Positions 1 through 11,349 of a stretch of 64,000 nucleotides of DNA are shown in pieces; within the stretch, counting starts at the first letter, position 1; each line of letters begins with the position of its first letter. This stretch comes from Sipunculus nudus. Its lineage: Eukaryota; Annelida; Sipuncula; Golfingiida; Sipunculidae. The stretch lies in NCBI GenBank assembly GCA_026874595.1, contig CM049315.1:77917401-77981400 (forward strand), read 5' to 3'. The position numbers were made by a program, and so were the translations under genes. A model generated the notes under the pieces. The model worked only from the letters and a program-made list of their open reading frames with translations. It searched no databases and was not told the DNA's origin.

Positions 1-801
1 GCAGGCATTGTGAAAAAAGTCTGTACATGTGTATTTGTCATGAAAATTTCTATTTTTCATGAAATTTTCTATGTTCAGGAGCCGTAAAACAGTCAAAAGT
101 AGGTCAACTGGGATGAAACGCTAACTTAATCTGTAACTGGTCAATATCTGCCCACACACCAAAAATCAATATAAAGCCTTTACACAGGGGGTGATGGTTC
201 CTCTCCATGATTTCGGGCCATGTACTGTGAGATGTTGAAACAAACAGATAACTGCACCCTGTAAACAAGAAACAAGGAAACACCACCCTATAGCTGTATA
301 CCGTTAATTACTGGCTAAACAATAAGAGCTAAACCGTGTGGCAGAGTTAATCTAGTTGGTGAACTGAGCAAAATTAAGAGCGGGGGGGGGGGGCAGTTTA
401 ACTGTGGTCTCATTCCGGAGGTGCACTGGTCCCCGGTGGACACCCTGAGATTTATCTAAATATTTTCACATACGATTCGGATAAGTCAGAAGATATTGTA
501 GTTGTTGCATGTGTTATTGAGCCACCACCGCTCGTAGAAGGACTGCATGTAATGGATCTGACATTTTATTTAATGATTCTTAAAATTGTAAACATTCAGT
601 GCATTTTTTCCGTACGGTCACCGATCTTTGTCTAATTTTCAGGTCTGTTCACAAATGTATTTTGATAAAATGCATGATCTATAGTGTCTAAAGTCAAAAC
701 TACGACATTTTAAACCCACGATAATTTCTGAATCCACAATATACCTTTTTTCGTATGTTGGACACATTTCAAATGTATCAATAGTGTCTGTATTCTATGT
801 G

Positions 802-856
<55 letters not shown>

Positions 857-1135
857 TATAATTGTATTTATTTATATATTTCATTCAAATATAAATATTA
901 TTCTTTGATTGGTGGGGGGGGGGTTGATTACATTGACCGTGCCCCCATATATTGACGCCCTGATAACAAGTGCACGACGGAAAAATGGGAAGGGAATGTG
1001 CGACCAAGCACTGATGGTTTCTGTGAACCATAAATAACACAAAAGTATCACATATGTCCTGATAAACGTGTGAATTTATATCTGTTTGTTTTAGATAGTA
1101 AGGGAGCATGTTTCCGTTTCCCATCGGGCCACAAC
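1..1135. other. Intergenic sequence upstream of the cysteine-rich gene
   Basis: No coding region is recognised here. The stretch holds a 12-base G tract at 382-393, a TA microsatellite at 804-853 and a second G tract at 914-923. Short open frames in it are uninterpretable and lack splice or homology support. Confidence 0.6.
804..853. repeat. TA dinucleotide microsatellite
   Basis: About 25 uninterrupted AT/TA units lie some 330 bases upstream of the TATA box of the cysteine-rich gene. Confidence 0.95.
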
Positions 1136-1143
1136 TATATTTA
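1136..1143 (+). promoter_or_regulatory. Probable TATA box of the cysteine-rich gene
   Basis: TATATTTA lies 46-53 bases upstream of the ATG at 1189. That spacing would put transcription start near 1165 and give a 5' leader of roughly 25 bases. The call rests on sequence and position only; start-site data would settle it. Confidence 0.6.
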
Positions 1144-1188
1144 AGGAACCAAACGCACTTTTAAAGTCAATCCAGAGCAACTAGGAGA

Positions 1189-4100
1189 ATGAAGGTCGTC
1201 GCTGCTTTGCTGTTCCTTGCCGTCTGTGCCTGTAAGTAAGAGCTGATTATTGTTTTCTTTATTTTATTCTTCTTTTCTTGCTGAGTAAAAGACACGACTA
1301 TGTATTTAAAAAAAATTAAGCCTCTAGATTAAATTCCACTACGATTTCAGGCATGTGCCGTGCCGATTATTCGATTTAATCGATGATCGGTCTTTTTTTT
1401 TCAAAATCGTTTAAATCGATTGTATTTATGCATAATCGATTATAAAGGATTATTTTGCACATACAAAGAATTTAATCCTGTAAAAGATATACGACCACTT
1501 ATTTACGAACAATATCAAAACTGAACCTTACTCAATCAACAATCGTCCGTCGGCTATCTGGCCTTGGCCACGGGAGAATTGGTGGTTTCATTATAGTTAC
1601 CGATGTACATGTCATTATTTACTGTGGTCAATGTTTTAGGTACTATATTTCAAACCAGAATATAATGACAAAAATGGGTTGGGCTTTAAGGTATTTCATT
1701 ATAAACTCTATATAAATAATTCATATGAACTGGGGACAAAATGATTATTACAAAATTCCAGTAGAGTCCTAAGTGTGCACTGGTCACTCTAAAATGCCCC
1801 TAGGCGAACAGCCTTGCACGAAAATCAAGATAATGTTTTCCTTTTGAAAACTCAATACCAATATCCATTGCACCATATTGGTGGCCCTTGGTCGCTTATA
1901 GTAACAGTCCCGTTTTATCAGGAAGCATTCAGGCCGCTTAAATCAGCGGAAACATGCGTGTACGCGTTCTTGCACGCATTTTAGTAAAAGTAAAAACAAG
2001 CGTCCAAGAGGCAAGAGCACAAATCGGTTAATTTCTTTTGAACATCGAAATAAAAGATTTTGAAAAGGGGTTGGGGGGGGATAAAATTGACGCTGGCGGT
2101 ACCTGAGAGCCCAATATTTTTTAAAAAAAACCTAATTCTTATTTTGTATAACTTCGAAGAGTTTCAGGGTACTGCTTTTTTGGTTTAAATTAGCGAAGTG
2201 TGCCGTAATCAAACAAATGAAGCTTTATCCGACAATATTCATAAATACTCATTGATTTCAGACGGGCAGGAACTATGTGGTATAAATAGTGACTGTGCGT
2301 GCCGCACATCATGCATGCCGTCTGAAAGACAATCAGATATCGACTCCTGCGCCAGCGGTATCTGTTGTTGTGAGTATAAATGCCTTACATGCTTACATAC
2401 ATACACGGTATATACAGGTAATATAGTTTATAAAGTCTTAATTTACCGAAGTATACTCACACACATACACACACACACACGCATATAGACTTGGACTTAA
2501 ATCGAGCGTCCGTGTCGCGGACTTGTACCCGGACTCAAAGGATAGGACTTGATATATCAAGTTCATCTTAAGTGCATGGTTAAACGACTGTCGCATTAAC
2601 TATGACGTTCAGACATATCCTAACACACTAATTATACTCATATCTGAACCATTGCCAAAATATTAAATCATGCACGACTGTATATAAAAAGCTTGAAAGA
2701 GCAGAAACATATGTAAGCTATAGCAGAAACACTCACGATAATCTCGAATTTCCAGTATGAAGTGTTTTAAACAAAGATATTTTATTGGACTCTGACGTGG
2801 ACTCGAACATCAAGCACTTGGACTCGAGTGGCTTGGGCTCCGACCTGCACTTGGACTCGGATGGCGTGGACTCGAATTCATCTAATAACACATGTAAAAT
2901 ATACGATCTAATAACACATGTAAATATGAATATAAATCAGTATTATCGGTGAAGTGGAAAATGCATAATTTTAAAAGAAATATTCAGTTTATTAACAACT
3001 AAGTTTGTGGAAATCACAAATTGTTATATTTTGACCTGAATTTTTATAACGGCATTGAAAGACAACTCTGAATTCGCTCCTGCTATTTTTATCCTGGATC
3101 GGTATTTTTTTTTACAAATGAAAACCAGGTCCCCGATGTGGTGTTTATGTGTACTATTGTACACATTCGTTAAAATCATTATTTAAGTAAGGACAATGGA
3201 AAAACTTTTGTGTAATTAAAAAAAATTCGACCACCCCTGATTTTAGAAATACAGACAGATTTCCTGATCCCCGCATGCGACCCCGCAACGCGACCATCTC
3301 CGAAAAGTACTGTAACAATATTTGTCACCGGTCAATGTCTGCGCCTTGACTCAGCCGGCTTAAAGATAGTTCAAACAGGGCAACATGGTTTCCAAACCCG
3401 AGTGTTAATCTGGTCCCGTAGATTTTCCTGACTCAGTGTCAGTGCCAAGACTCGCCGAGGCGTTCGTGATAGATCAAAGAGTGTAACCGGCGGACTGTCT
3501 AGTTAATTAGCAGGCCTGCTTTGCTAACTGTTCTGGGGTCTTGAGCTCTTGTCTAACGATGCTAATTGCCCTTCAGTATTAAACGTCGGCGTCTTATGAG
3601 TAAGCTAGAAAATTCGACCTAGGTAAGAATTTCACAAATATGACCACCCCAAATTACGACCACTTTGCTCAGTCCCCAGGGTCGTAATCGTGGGGTTCCA
3701 CTGTAGAAATTCCGAGGGGGGGGGGGGTTAAATGTCGGGGTTAATTTTCAGGGTGGGAAGGCGGTTATCCTCCTGATAGGGGGACTGGGAGTTGTCCTAG
3801 AGCCATCGGAAAGATGCACTTACCGGCCGCTGCATTGATGTATCCCATACCTTAATGCCACCAAGGAGAAAAAGGCAAGAGCGAAAACGAGTCAGGTCCT
3901 TATAATATGATGGTGTCTGAAAATATTCGTTCTAGATCCACTTGCTTAATCCAGTACACAAGTGGAATAATGCTTGTACCGGGCGCGGTCACAGGTGCAA
4001 AATATAAGCTTAGCGCGCTTGATGCCCATACTGCGCGACTTCATAAATCAATATTTTTCAAGCTTGAAACCAGTGTTTCTTCTGTGTCTTCTACTTTCAT

Positions 4101-6119
4101 GTTAATTCTCCTGTTTCAGAGTCGGCACGTAGGTGCAAGATCAGACATCTGGTTATGCAGACTTGTTTTTGTAAAAAGACAATTTTGAATTTTGTTTACT
4201 CACACACAGAACCAAAATAATATATGAAACAGGAGATTCCGGTAAATCCGTGTGCCGGGATGGTTTTGCTAGGACACTTCTGTATTCTCCCAAAATGAAC
4301 TTATGGCGTGAGATAATGCATATATTTAATGCAAATGTTTATGTGCCTTTTAATGTTTAACAGAGATGAAATCAAGCACATACATGCCCCTTGTTACACA
4401 ACATATCACCACTACCATGAACAGACGTATCCTGCCAACATTTTAATCTACCCGTTGTTACTTTTTTTTATCTCTTCACAAGACTAAAATCTATGTTTCA
4501 GTGGTATTCAGGGCAACATTTCTGAATGTTGAAGATTGCTTTCTAATTCTTGGGGGGGGGGGGGGGCTGTCGGCACTAGACAGTATCTACTTTCATGATC
4601 TGAGGAACTGCATTATTTTTGGTTGGTAAACAATGAAATTAAAAACGATCATATCAAGCAAGGCAGGAATTATGACTGCTGACATGGAAGTAGCGGGTCT
4701 GGTTACCCCGGCCGACCGTCTGTTCTCCTCAAAATCACAAAATCACGGTTCCCCAGACGTGACCTATATCTCGCCAGTTTGTAAAAGCCTTGTGGAAGGG
4801 GGGGGGGGGGGGGGTGGTCATTAACTGCCTTGTGACTGGCAGACAAGCCAATGGTCAGTTGACAGACAATTGGACAAGCATTGACTGATGACATAAGAAA
4901 TGTGGGAAGTTATTCAACCGTCATATCATTGACAAGGATAATCTAAGATAACTATTTCCATCTATCTCAGGCCCTAACGTACAATGTGGTATCTGGTGGG
5001 ACTGCAACTGCCGTGAGAACTGTTTGTCCAACGAGTACGAGGGAACAATTACAGACTGCAGCCAGGCTCAGCCCTCAGGCATGAAGTGCTGCTGTCCAAA
5101 CGATCGTTTTGCACAGGTAAGGATTTAATTAAGGAAGCAAAGTTTATCTTTGGTTATGAAATATAATTTGGTTTTTGAGAAATGTTCTAGGTGTTGGCTT
5201 TAACCGGTTAACGGTCTGCAAACTGGTTAACTTTTTTTTTTTAATGAAACAATTACATTACATCTTGTTACCAGTTACAAACATGAAAACATACAATGAC
5301 ATGCACAGGTACTTGTAACACATACATCATTACATAGCCAAAAACACAAAGCATAAATTACATGCCTAATAGACATACCATGCTTAACAAATCTACACAC
5401 AAGTGATATTTTATTAAAAATTGATTGCAAGTTTCAGTTATTGTCAGCCAATATAAACAAATTATTTAGTGTGCCCCATTTTTTTCTATGAGAGGCGGTT
5501 TTACTATTTTTTGCTGCAATTTTCCTCTCAGTGTTGTAGATCTTTTCAATATATAGTTTTAAACTAGTGAAAACCGGTTTTGCATAATTACACTTACAGG
5601 TGTATATGTATCTCTTTATAAGAAGGAACAACATAACAGTCATACAGTTATTGGTTTTGTTAAAAATTACAGTTGTTTCATTAAAAAGTTCTTCATTCAC
5701 CATGATATGAAATCTTGACAGCCAGTTCTTCATTTGGGAAATTAGTTTTTGTGTTTCTCTACAGTCATAAAATAAATGTAGCAAAGTTTCCTTCTCAGAC
5801 ATGCATAAAGAGCAAAGTGTGGTTTCTTTTTTTCCAATAAGATATAAACGGGTTAACTTATGTGAGGCCACATTCCGAAGAAATTCAAGAAATTGTGTTT
5901 GCTGTCTGTACGTCAATACTTACACGAAACAGCCTACACTTTCATTATGACACAGACTGCAAGCTAAAGGTAAAATCATGTTACAGGACCACCCTCATTA
6001 TCCGTAAGTTGATGCAACCAACCTTGACAATGCATATGTGATGTCGATAATCAATACTCACATTATTTCGATATTTGTATATTTTTTTCACGCAGATGGT
6101 TGGACGTCGTGGCCAGTAG
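1189..6119 (+). CDS. Secreted cysteine-rich protein with two tandem 8-Cys domains (four exons)
   Basis: Exons read by hand are 1189-1231, 2262-2369, 4971-5116 and 6096-6119 (stop TAG 6117-6119). Donors are gtaagt, gtgagt and gtaagg; each acceptor ends in CAG; junction phases are 1, 1 and 0. The product is about 106 residues. Exon 1 encodes a hydrophobic signal peptide starting MKVVAALLFLAVCA, with likely cleavage after Ala14. Exons 2 and 3 each encode one copy of the pattern C-x5-C-x-C-x3-C-x11-C-x(4-8)-C-C-C-P-N, including a shared CGI-x2-DC-x-CR-x2-C core. That makes 16 cysteines, so up to eight disulfides. Exon 4 adds a short MVGRRGQ tail. The mature chain is acidic by my count (about 11 D/E against 7 K/R), unlike classical cationic antimicrobial peptides. 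Secretion and a disulfide-rich fold are well supported. I do not recognise the family; defence, inhibitor or matrix roles are guesses. Confidence 0.86.
1232..2261 (+). other. Intron 1 of the cysteine-rich gene
   Basis: The intron is bounded by gtaagt and a TTTCAG acceptor. It contains a small cluster of ATCGAT palindromes at about 1365-1445 and a G tract at 2073-2080. No further copy of the 8-Cys domain was noticed in it. Confidence 0.75.
2489..2880. repeat. Imperfect GGACTCG/GGACTTG repeat in two blocks
   Basis: Variants of GGACTTG and GGACTCG recur at about 2489-2560 and again at about 2786-2880, separated by some 225 bases without the motif. The outer blocks may be two halves of one simple-repeat-rich element split by an insertion, but no target-site duplication was established. 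Confidence 0.5.
3716..3727 (+). repeat. G homopolymer tract
   Basis: Twelve consecutive G in intron 2 of the cysteine-rich gene. Confidence 0.9.
4552..4566 (+). repeat. G homopolymer tract
   Basis: Fifteen consecutive G in intron 2 of the cysteine-rich gene, about 400 bases before the exon 3 acceptor. Confidence 0.9.
4798..4814 (+). repeat. G homopolymer tract
   Basis: Seventeen consecutive G about 155 bases before the exon 3 acceptor. Two opposed short open frames crossing it translate the run as poly-Gly or poly-Pro and are artefacts. Confidence 0.9.
5420..5940 (-). mobile_element. LINE fragment: C-terminal end of a non-LTR reverse transcriptase polyprotein
   Basis: An antisense open frame of 160 codons (5916 to 5434) lies inside intron 3 of the cysteine-rich gene. 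It contains CSLCMSEKETLLHLFYDC, a C-x2-C...H...C arrangement typical of the zinc-binding segment after the reverse transcriptase domain in non-LTR retrotransposons, followed by a basic tail. No RT catalytic core is present, as expected for a 5'-truncated insertion that kept its 3' end. It is intact over 160 codons, so it looks younger than the decayed LINE at 8.9-13.0 kb. The exact insertion ends were not resolved. Confidence 0.75.
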
Positions 6120-6137
6120 AGGCGGAAGAGATGTTTC

Positions 6138-6143
6138 AATAAA
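6138..6143 (+). promoter_or_regulatory. Polyadenylation signal of the cysteine-rich gene
   Basis: AATAAA lies 19 bases after the TAG stop, with an overlapping ATTAAA just downstream. This implies a very short 3' untranslated region ending near 6160. Confidence 0.75.
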
Positions 6144-6164
6144 TTAAAGTGGTTTTGCGTCTGT

Positions 6165-8485
6165 CTCTTTGAAAGGCGTTTCTAACTTTTTTATTAAAGA
6201 CATCGTATTTTTATCGGTTTATCCAAGTTGAACATATTCATATAACAAGTTGCCAGGTTAAGGTTGGCAGTACACCTTATTCATGGAAAACGGGGAACAT
6301 GTAAATAAAAAGGGAAACTATCCCTCATTCATGGTAAAATCACGGCCCATGAACACTTGATTTAATGTGATAATTTAGGTTTCTAAGTGTTAGCCAAAAA
6401 TCTCAAGATAAATTGCTTTCTGCGTAAGCTATGAAAACAAATAAGTCCATGGGCCAGTCAGTTTGTTGGTATTCAAATTCTATCACTTGTTATCTTTCTT
6501 TGCATATCTTGATTATAGCAGTGTCAAATGAGTAGCTTATTGTTAATCAGGGCCTTTTAAACATTAAGCTCCTAGAAATGCTGAAAACACTGAAAACCTG
6601 AGGAGGAACAACTGTTAAAACCCAGTTTTTCCTTGTGCCATTTTCTCTCGTTATATATTAATTTACAGAAAATTAGCATACTTACAGTTGTTATGTTGTG
6701 ACTGTGAGTTCAATATATGCAATAACATGTTAGGTCCAAGATCACACAGTTAAATGCATGCAGTTTATAATTATTTGTCCGAAGACAGATATTCTGTAAA
6801 ATAATTCAATCTTCGGTGAAGATCAGTTATTCCTTTTTGTTTGGAATGTGGCATTCTTTATTAAAATAGGCCTTATAATTAACATAGTACATCATCGTAT
6901 GAATAATGTATTTGCATCAAAGTATGTGGGTGTTGTTAATTTATTACTTAACTTTACTTACATGTGTTTTTGCATTGCATTCCTGTTTCATTCCTGTAGT
7001 ATAAAAGATTAATAAAAAGCCAGTTTTTAATTACTTTTTATCAGGTTATTCGATTGCAGAATATTTATTAGTACGTCCATTTAGAGAATTAAAGAAATAG
7101 GCTTAAAAAAATTGGAAATATGAAGGGCAAGTTTACCCAGGACATGCAAAGAAAATGATTAAAAGAAAAAAAAAGAAAATTAATAGAAAATAATAGAAAA
7201 AATCTCTTTTCCCCAGTTTCTTTTGTTTGAGAATTACTCTATTTCAAGTACTAATACGTGTCTGGACCATGTAAAAAATACATTGGAACAAAATTCAATA
7301 TGATGTAAAAATTGGTGTGAACTTATATTCAGCAGATTATAGAAAAGACGGTTGCATGTACAACCCGTAAAATTATAAATTATTGACCATTTTATCTTTA
7401 AATTATATAATATACAAGGTTTGATATTGTGTTACTAAAGTTATTAATCCAAAGGAAGTGCTCCTTTTTATATGAAAAGAGGATAAGTATGCAATATTCA
7501 TACAGTAACCATGGATTTAACTTTTCCAAATTTGCCATAAATTTTGAACCCGAGTTCAGAACCTCCATAGCCTTGAGTGTCTTCCAAATTTTATGCAGGA
7601 CCCCCCACCCCACCCCCTGCCTTATTTCCTTTGTATGTGTTATACATGCCGTTATTATTCATCCATGAATACCTTTACCCCCCCCCCCCCCAAAAAAAAA
7701 AAAAAAAAAAATTGTCCATTTGAAGAATATGTATTATATATTTCTTCCCATGATGGGCGTCCTTAATTGGAAAATTTCTGTATATAAAGAAGTCAACAAA
7801 CTCGCTATAGACCAGTGCTGCCATCTAACCACGGTCAAGGTAACTACTCCCTCCAACCGGACCAATGCGAATTTTCCAATTTTTTTCCTCTATTAGATAC
7901 AGGAAAGGTCATAATTAAAACCGTTTAAATCAGGAATTAGTAGTCGGAAATAAGTATACAAACTTTCAATTAAATTCGCCCTTTTTGTATTCGGCCACTC
8001 CTTATCAGAAATAACAAGCGGCTACGCCGTTTACCACTGCCGTACTGGAATTGCCCCGTGTCAAACGGGCTAATCGCGGACCTTTTGTACGACCCATTTT
8101 CCTACTAGACAAAATAAAGTGGAGTTATTATGCCAACTCATAGCTTCCCGATGTTACTGAAGATTGTAACTAACAATTCCTAACTGACATACATTTTACA
8201 ATATTGTACGGGCCATGTAGCTGAGGAAAAACAAACTTACTGCCATAACATTGTTGCCGTTCCACAAAATTTTAGTTTTTCCCTCAGCCAACAATAAAGT
8301 ATGCTGGAAAATAAGCTGCACAGTCGCAGTTATACTTTCCATTTTCCTTTAAGTGATCTGTTTTGTCCGAACTTCACGACAGTAAGACAAACCCGAAAGA
8401 AACCAATACTTCTACGCGGACTACCTATCAAACATTCTATTTAAATTGCGAAAGAATAAAACCTTTAAAACCCTAACGCTCACTT
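6165..8485. other. Intergenic stretch without recognised genes
   Basis: AT-rich sequence. The only structured feature seen is a C14/A20 homopolymer pair at 7678-7711. Short open frames on both strands around 7400-7670 are mutually overlapping and have no supporting features. Confidence 0.6.
7678..7711 (+). repeat. C14-A20 homopolymer pair
   Basis: A run of 14 C is followed directly by a run of 20 A. On the opposite strand it reads T20-G14, and it could be the remnant of a poly(A)-tailed insertion. Confidence 0.9.
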
Positions 8486-8489
8486 TAGC

Positions 8490-8920
8490 CGCCAAAAAAG
8501 TCATGAGATCAAAGATCGAGGTCACAGGACCAACCTCTTTAAAACTATTGTAAACGTACCTTAAGCCAAAAAATCCCAAAACGTCTTTCTTTCATGATTT
8601 CTCAAAGAAGCATAGTGGGGAAAAACGGTCGATTTTGAGTTGACGAGATCAAAGGACAAGGTTTTAGCAGTTCTACAAAACGTGTATGCAAACATTTAAA
8701 GCCAAAGTTTTCATCAGAAAACTTTTATATTCCGCGTATGGCTCACCCACTGACAACGGAAGTTCATTCCAAACCTTCAATGATTCATATATGGGTCTCT
8801 TTCGCAACTATACATAGTGGGAGAACCGTTTGAATTTGAGGGTCCTAAGTCAGAGGTAGGGCTCACAGAACTACCCTACTGATTTTTCACACTGTTTAAT
8901 ACATCCAGTCTAAAATTTCA
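8490..8920. repeat. Degenerate ~200-bp tandem repeat
   Basis: CATAGTGGG-AAA/GA-ACCG-TTGAATTTGAG-like segments recur about 202 bases apart (near 8611 and 8813). Related GATCAAAG/GAGGTCACAGGACC-like segments recur near 8508, 8645 and 8852. The copies are strongly diverged. The ACCTTGAAGGTCAAGGTCAC flavour resembles sub-repeats in the 4.6-kb array, but homology was not tested. Confidence 0.5.
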
Positions 8921-8940
8921 TTCGTGCGAGGGAATGCTCC

Positions 8941-10046
8941 GCTCGGCGTTACCCTTGCTGTGAAAACATTTTATCGGAGAAAGCAGCAAACGCTGGGAGG
9001 AAATCGAGAAGCGAAGGAACATCTAATGTAGATAAAACAAGGGGATCATATGACTGTGTCAATAACTGTCTGCTGTCATACGTCCAGTACTACATACATA
9101 GATCTTCAGCGGATAATCTAAGTGCTATGGTTAGCAGGTTTTACGAGAGAAATGAAATCTGTACGGCGAAAACCCTGTTATGGACAGTCGGTAGCACGGA
9201 AATACTTGATGAGCAACCAAGTAGGGGGACATCAAGTTCAAGAACAGCAAGAGAAGCTGATGCAGCGAAAGTTGTATCTTCTTTTCAAAATCTGGACAAC
9301 AACAAAAAACAGTCTAATGTGACCTTGAACGATTACCAAGGTTTGCACTCGAACAGATGGAACATTTAGCAGTCCTGGATAAAATAAACAAATTAGACCA
9401 GAGACTTAAGTTGGTAGAAGTAAGATCAGAGCAAACCTCTGATTCAGTTGCAGCCCTTATTGCGAATGTGCATCAGGAAATAATCAAAGTTGAAAGTTAC
9501 AGGGATGCTTGTCACGAGAAGAAAGGTGTAGGCCCAAGCCAGTCCCTTCATGATACTAGCAAGGAACCCTCACCCAGGCTACTCAGTGACGTGATTAAAG
9601 AAGGCCCTGGCCACAGGTTTATAAATAAGAATAAAATCTCTACAGAATATTAAGCAAGCTCTCTGCCTGAAACTGATCTAGGTGCACAGCACACTGAAAA
9701 AGACGGTTTCCAGTTTCAGAAACATGAGAAACGACGACAGCTAAGACGAAACAAGCCGACGGTTATCGGTAAGAAGGATCACGACACGATAAAAGGTGGT
9801 CCAAGAGCTGTCGACCTCTTTGTGAATAGAGTCAGTAATGACGTAGATGATAGTGAATTGAAGGATTATATTCTTAACGAAGGAGTAAATGTGATGGATA
9901 TTGAGAAAGTATCATATGAAGATGCATTAATGAAATCGTATAAGATTAAGATAAATGTTAATGATATAGATAAAGTAATGGATGAGGCATTCTGGCCGAC
10001 TGGTATTGGGTGCAGAAAATTCTTTATAAGGAGAGTACCCGGATAA
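8941..10046 (+). pseudogene. LINE ORF1 remnant (nucleic-acid-binding protein)
   Basis: The frame from 8941 to 9366 reads on to a TAG, then a second frame (9357-9653) continues, and a third (about 9700-10046) ends at TAA. The middle piece is rich in charged residues and looks coiled-coil-like. The last piece contains a basic RRQLRRNKP stretch, then VDLFVNRVSNDVDDSELKD and a WPTGIGCRKF end, the usual order in the C-terminal half of invertebrate LINE ORF1 proteins. At least two frame breaks make it a pseudogene. ORF1 proteins normally coat LINE RNA; nothing suggests this copy still does. Confidence 0.75.
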
Positions 10047-10059
10047 AAAATCTACAAAT

Positions 10060-10830
10060 GAAAACCTCCATTAATTTCATTGCTATGCCAACTAACAATC
10101 TGAAAAACTTGAAATTGTATCATATAACCCAACTGGTATAGTAAATGATATAAAGGTATTATATCAAAACACTTATCGATGCACATCGTGCAGATTTAAT
10201 ATTTTTACAGGAGACATGGTTGATATAAGGAATGTTTTTATTCATGATAAGTATATGTTTACAGCTCAAACAGGTATTGATAGCTCTAGAGATATTCTCT
10301 ATGGTCGGCCACATGGAGGAGTGGCCAAACCATGGCACCAATAACTCTCTGCTCGTGTCCAGCCACTAAACCTGGGGTCAAATCGCTTATGCGCAGTATC
10401 TCTGAGACTGTCAGATGATTCTAGTGTTATATTAATTTGTATAAACTTAACGTGTGATAATCGTTCCAAAACTGATGTTAATGAGGAATTTCTTTACAAC
10501 TTAAATAAGCTTCAGCAAGCACTCGAAATTTACAATGCAATTCCAATTATTATTGCCGGGGACTGTAATGTCGACTTATGCAGGCATAATAGTCATACAA
10601 GGTACTTAAAACACTTCTATGTTAATAACAATATGTATTTTGCGTGGAATGGCCCGCAGGCTCTGCCTGATCAGACTTGCAGGAACTGTGAAGGAGAGAT
10701 TACTTCCACACTTGATCACTTCATCTGCTCAGGTGATATTTATAAATCAATTTGTCATTTGTGGGAATTATAGATGACCAATCGAATGCCTCTAATCATA
10801 ATCCGGTGCTTATAAAATGTGATATTCGTG
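10060..10830 (+). pseudogene. LINE ORF2 endonuclease domain remnant
   Basis: Broken frames give LQETW (near 10206-10220), GRPHGGVA (near 10300-10323), IIAGDCNVD (near 10546-10575), STLDHF and ASNHNPVLI (near 10788-10814). These are the ordered motifs of apurinic-type endonucleases that nick target DNA for target-primed reverse transcription. Stops after LQETWLI and before the last motif show it is inactive as one protein. Confidence 0.8.
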
Positions 10831-11349
10831 TAGATAAATACAGAGTTAATTGTGATATTTACCCTAAACGGGATCAGGTTAAATGGTTTAATGCAACTGA
10901 GAATGCGATTCAGGGATACAAAAACACAGTCGATATAAATTTAGAAAAAAAATTAATATTTCTAATGATATTATAACATGCTCCAACAATATCTGTTCAT
11001 CACATACCCACAATAAACATATAGATAAGCTTTGTGCAGACATCGTTCAAAGTTGTGTAGTTGCAAGTTACAAGTGGCTACCATACCGAAAACAAACAAG
11101 CTCTAACAGAAAACGAATACCATACTGGTCAGAGACGGTAAAACCAATTAAAGAACGGTCCTTGTTCTGGAACTGGCTATGGATACAGAATGGTCGCCTA
11201 AATACAGGACATGTGGTTGCTATTAGACGTAGGACACGTGCAGAATATCACAGAATATTGAGAAACTGCAAAAGACAAGAGAATAACCTACGTAAGCAAC
11301 GTATGAAGACATGATAAATAAAAGTTGAGACAGAGACTTATAGACCGAA

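Larger units (their letters stand above)
2370..4970 (+). other. Intron 2 of the cysteine-rich gene
   Basis: This 2.6-kb intron separates the two domain exons. It contains a CA microsatellite at about 2459-2480, imperfect GGACTCG/GGACTTG repeats at about 2489-2880, a possible transposon end near 3640-3704, and long G tracts at 3716-3727, 4552-4566 and 4798-4814. The open frames inside it show no recognisable protein. Confidence 0.75.

Noticed and set aside
2198-2488. Open frame starting at 2198 as the start of the cysteine-rich protein
   Set aside because: Its upstream part precedes a good acceptor at 2261 and encodes no signal peptide. Splicing from the exon at 1189 gives a proper signal peptide and matching phase.
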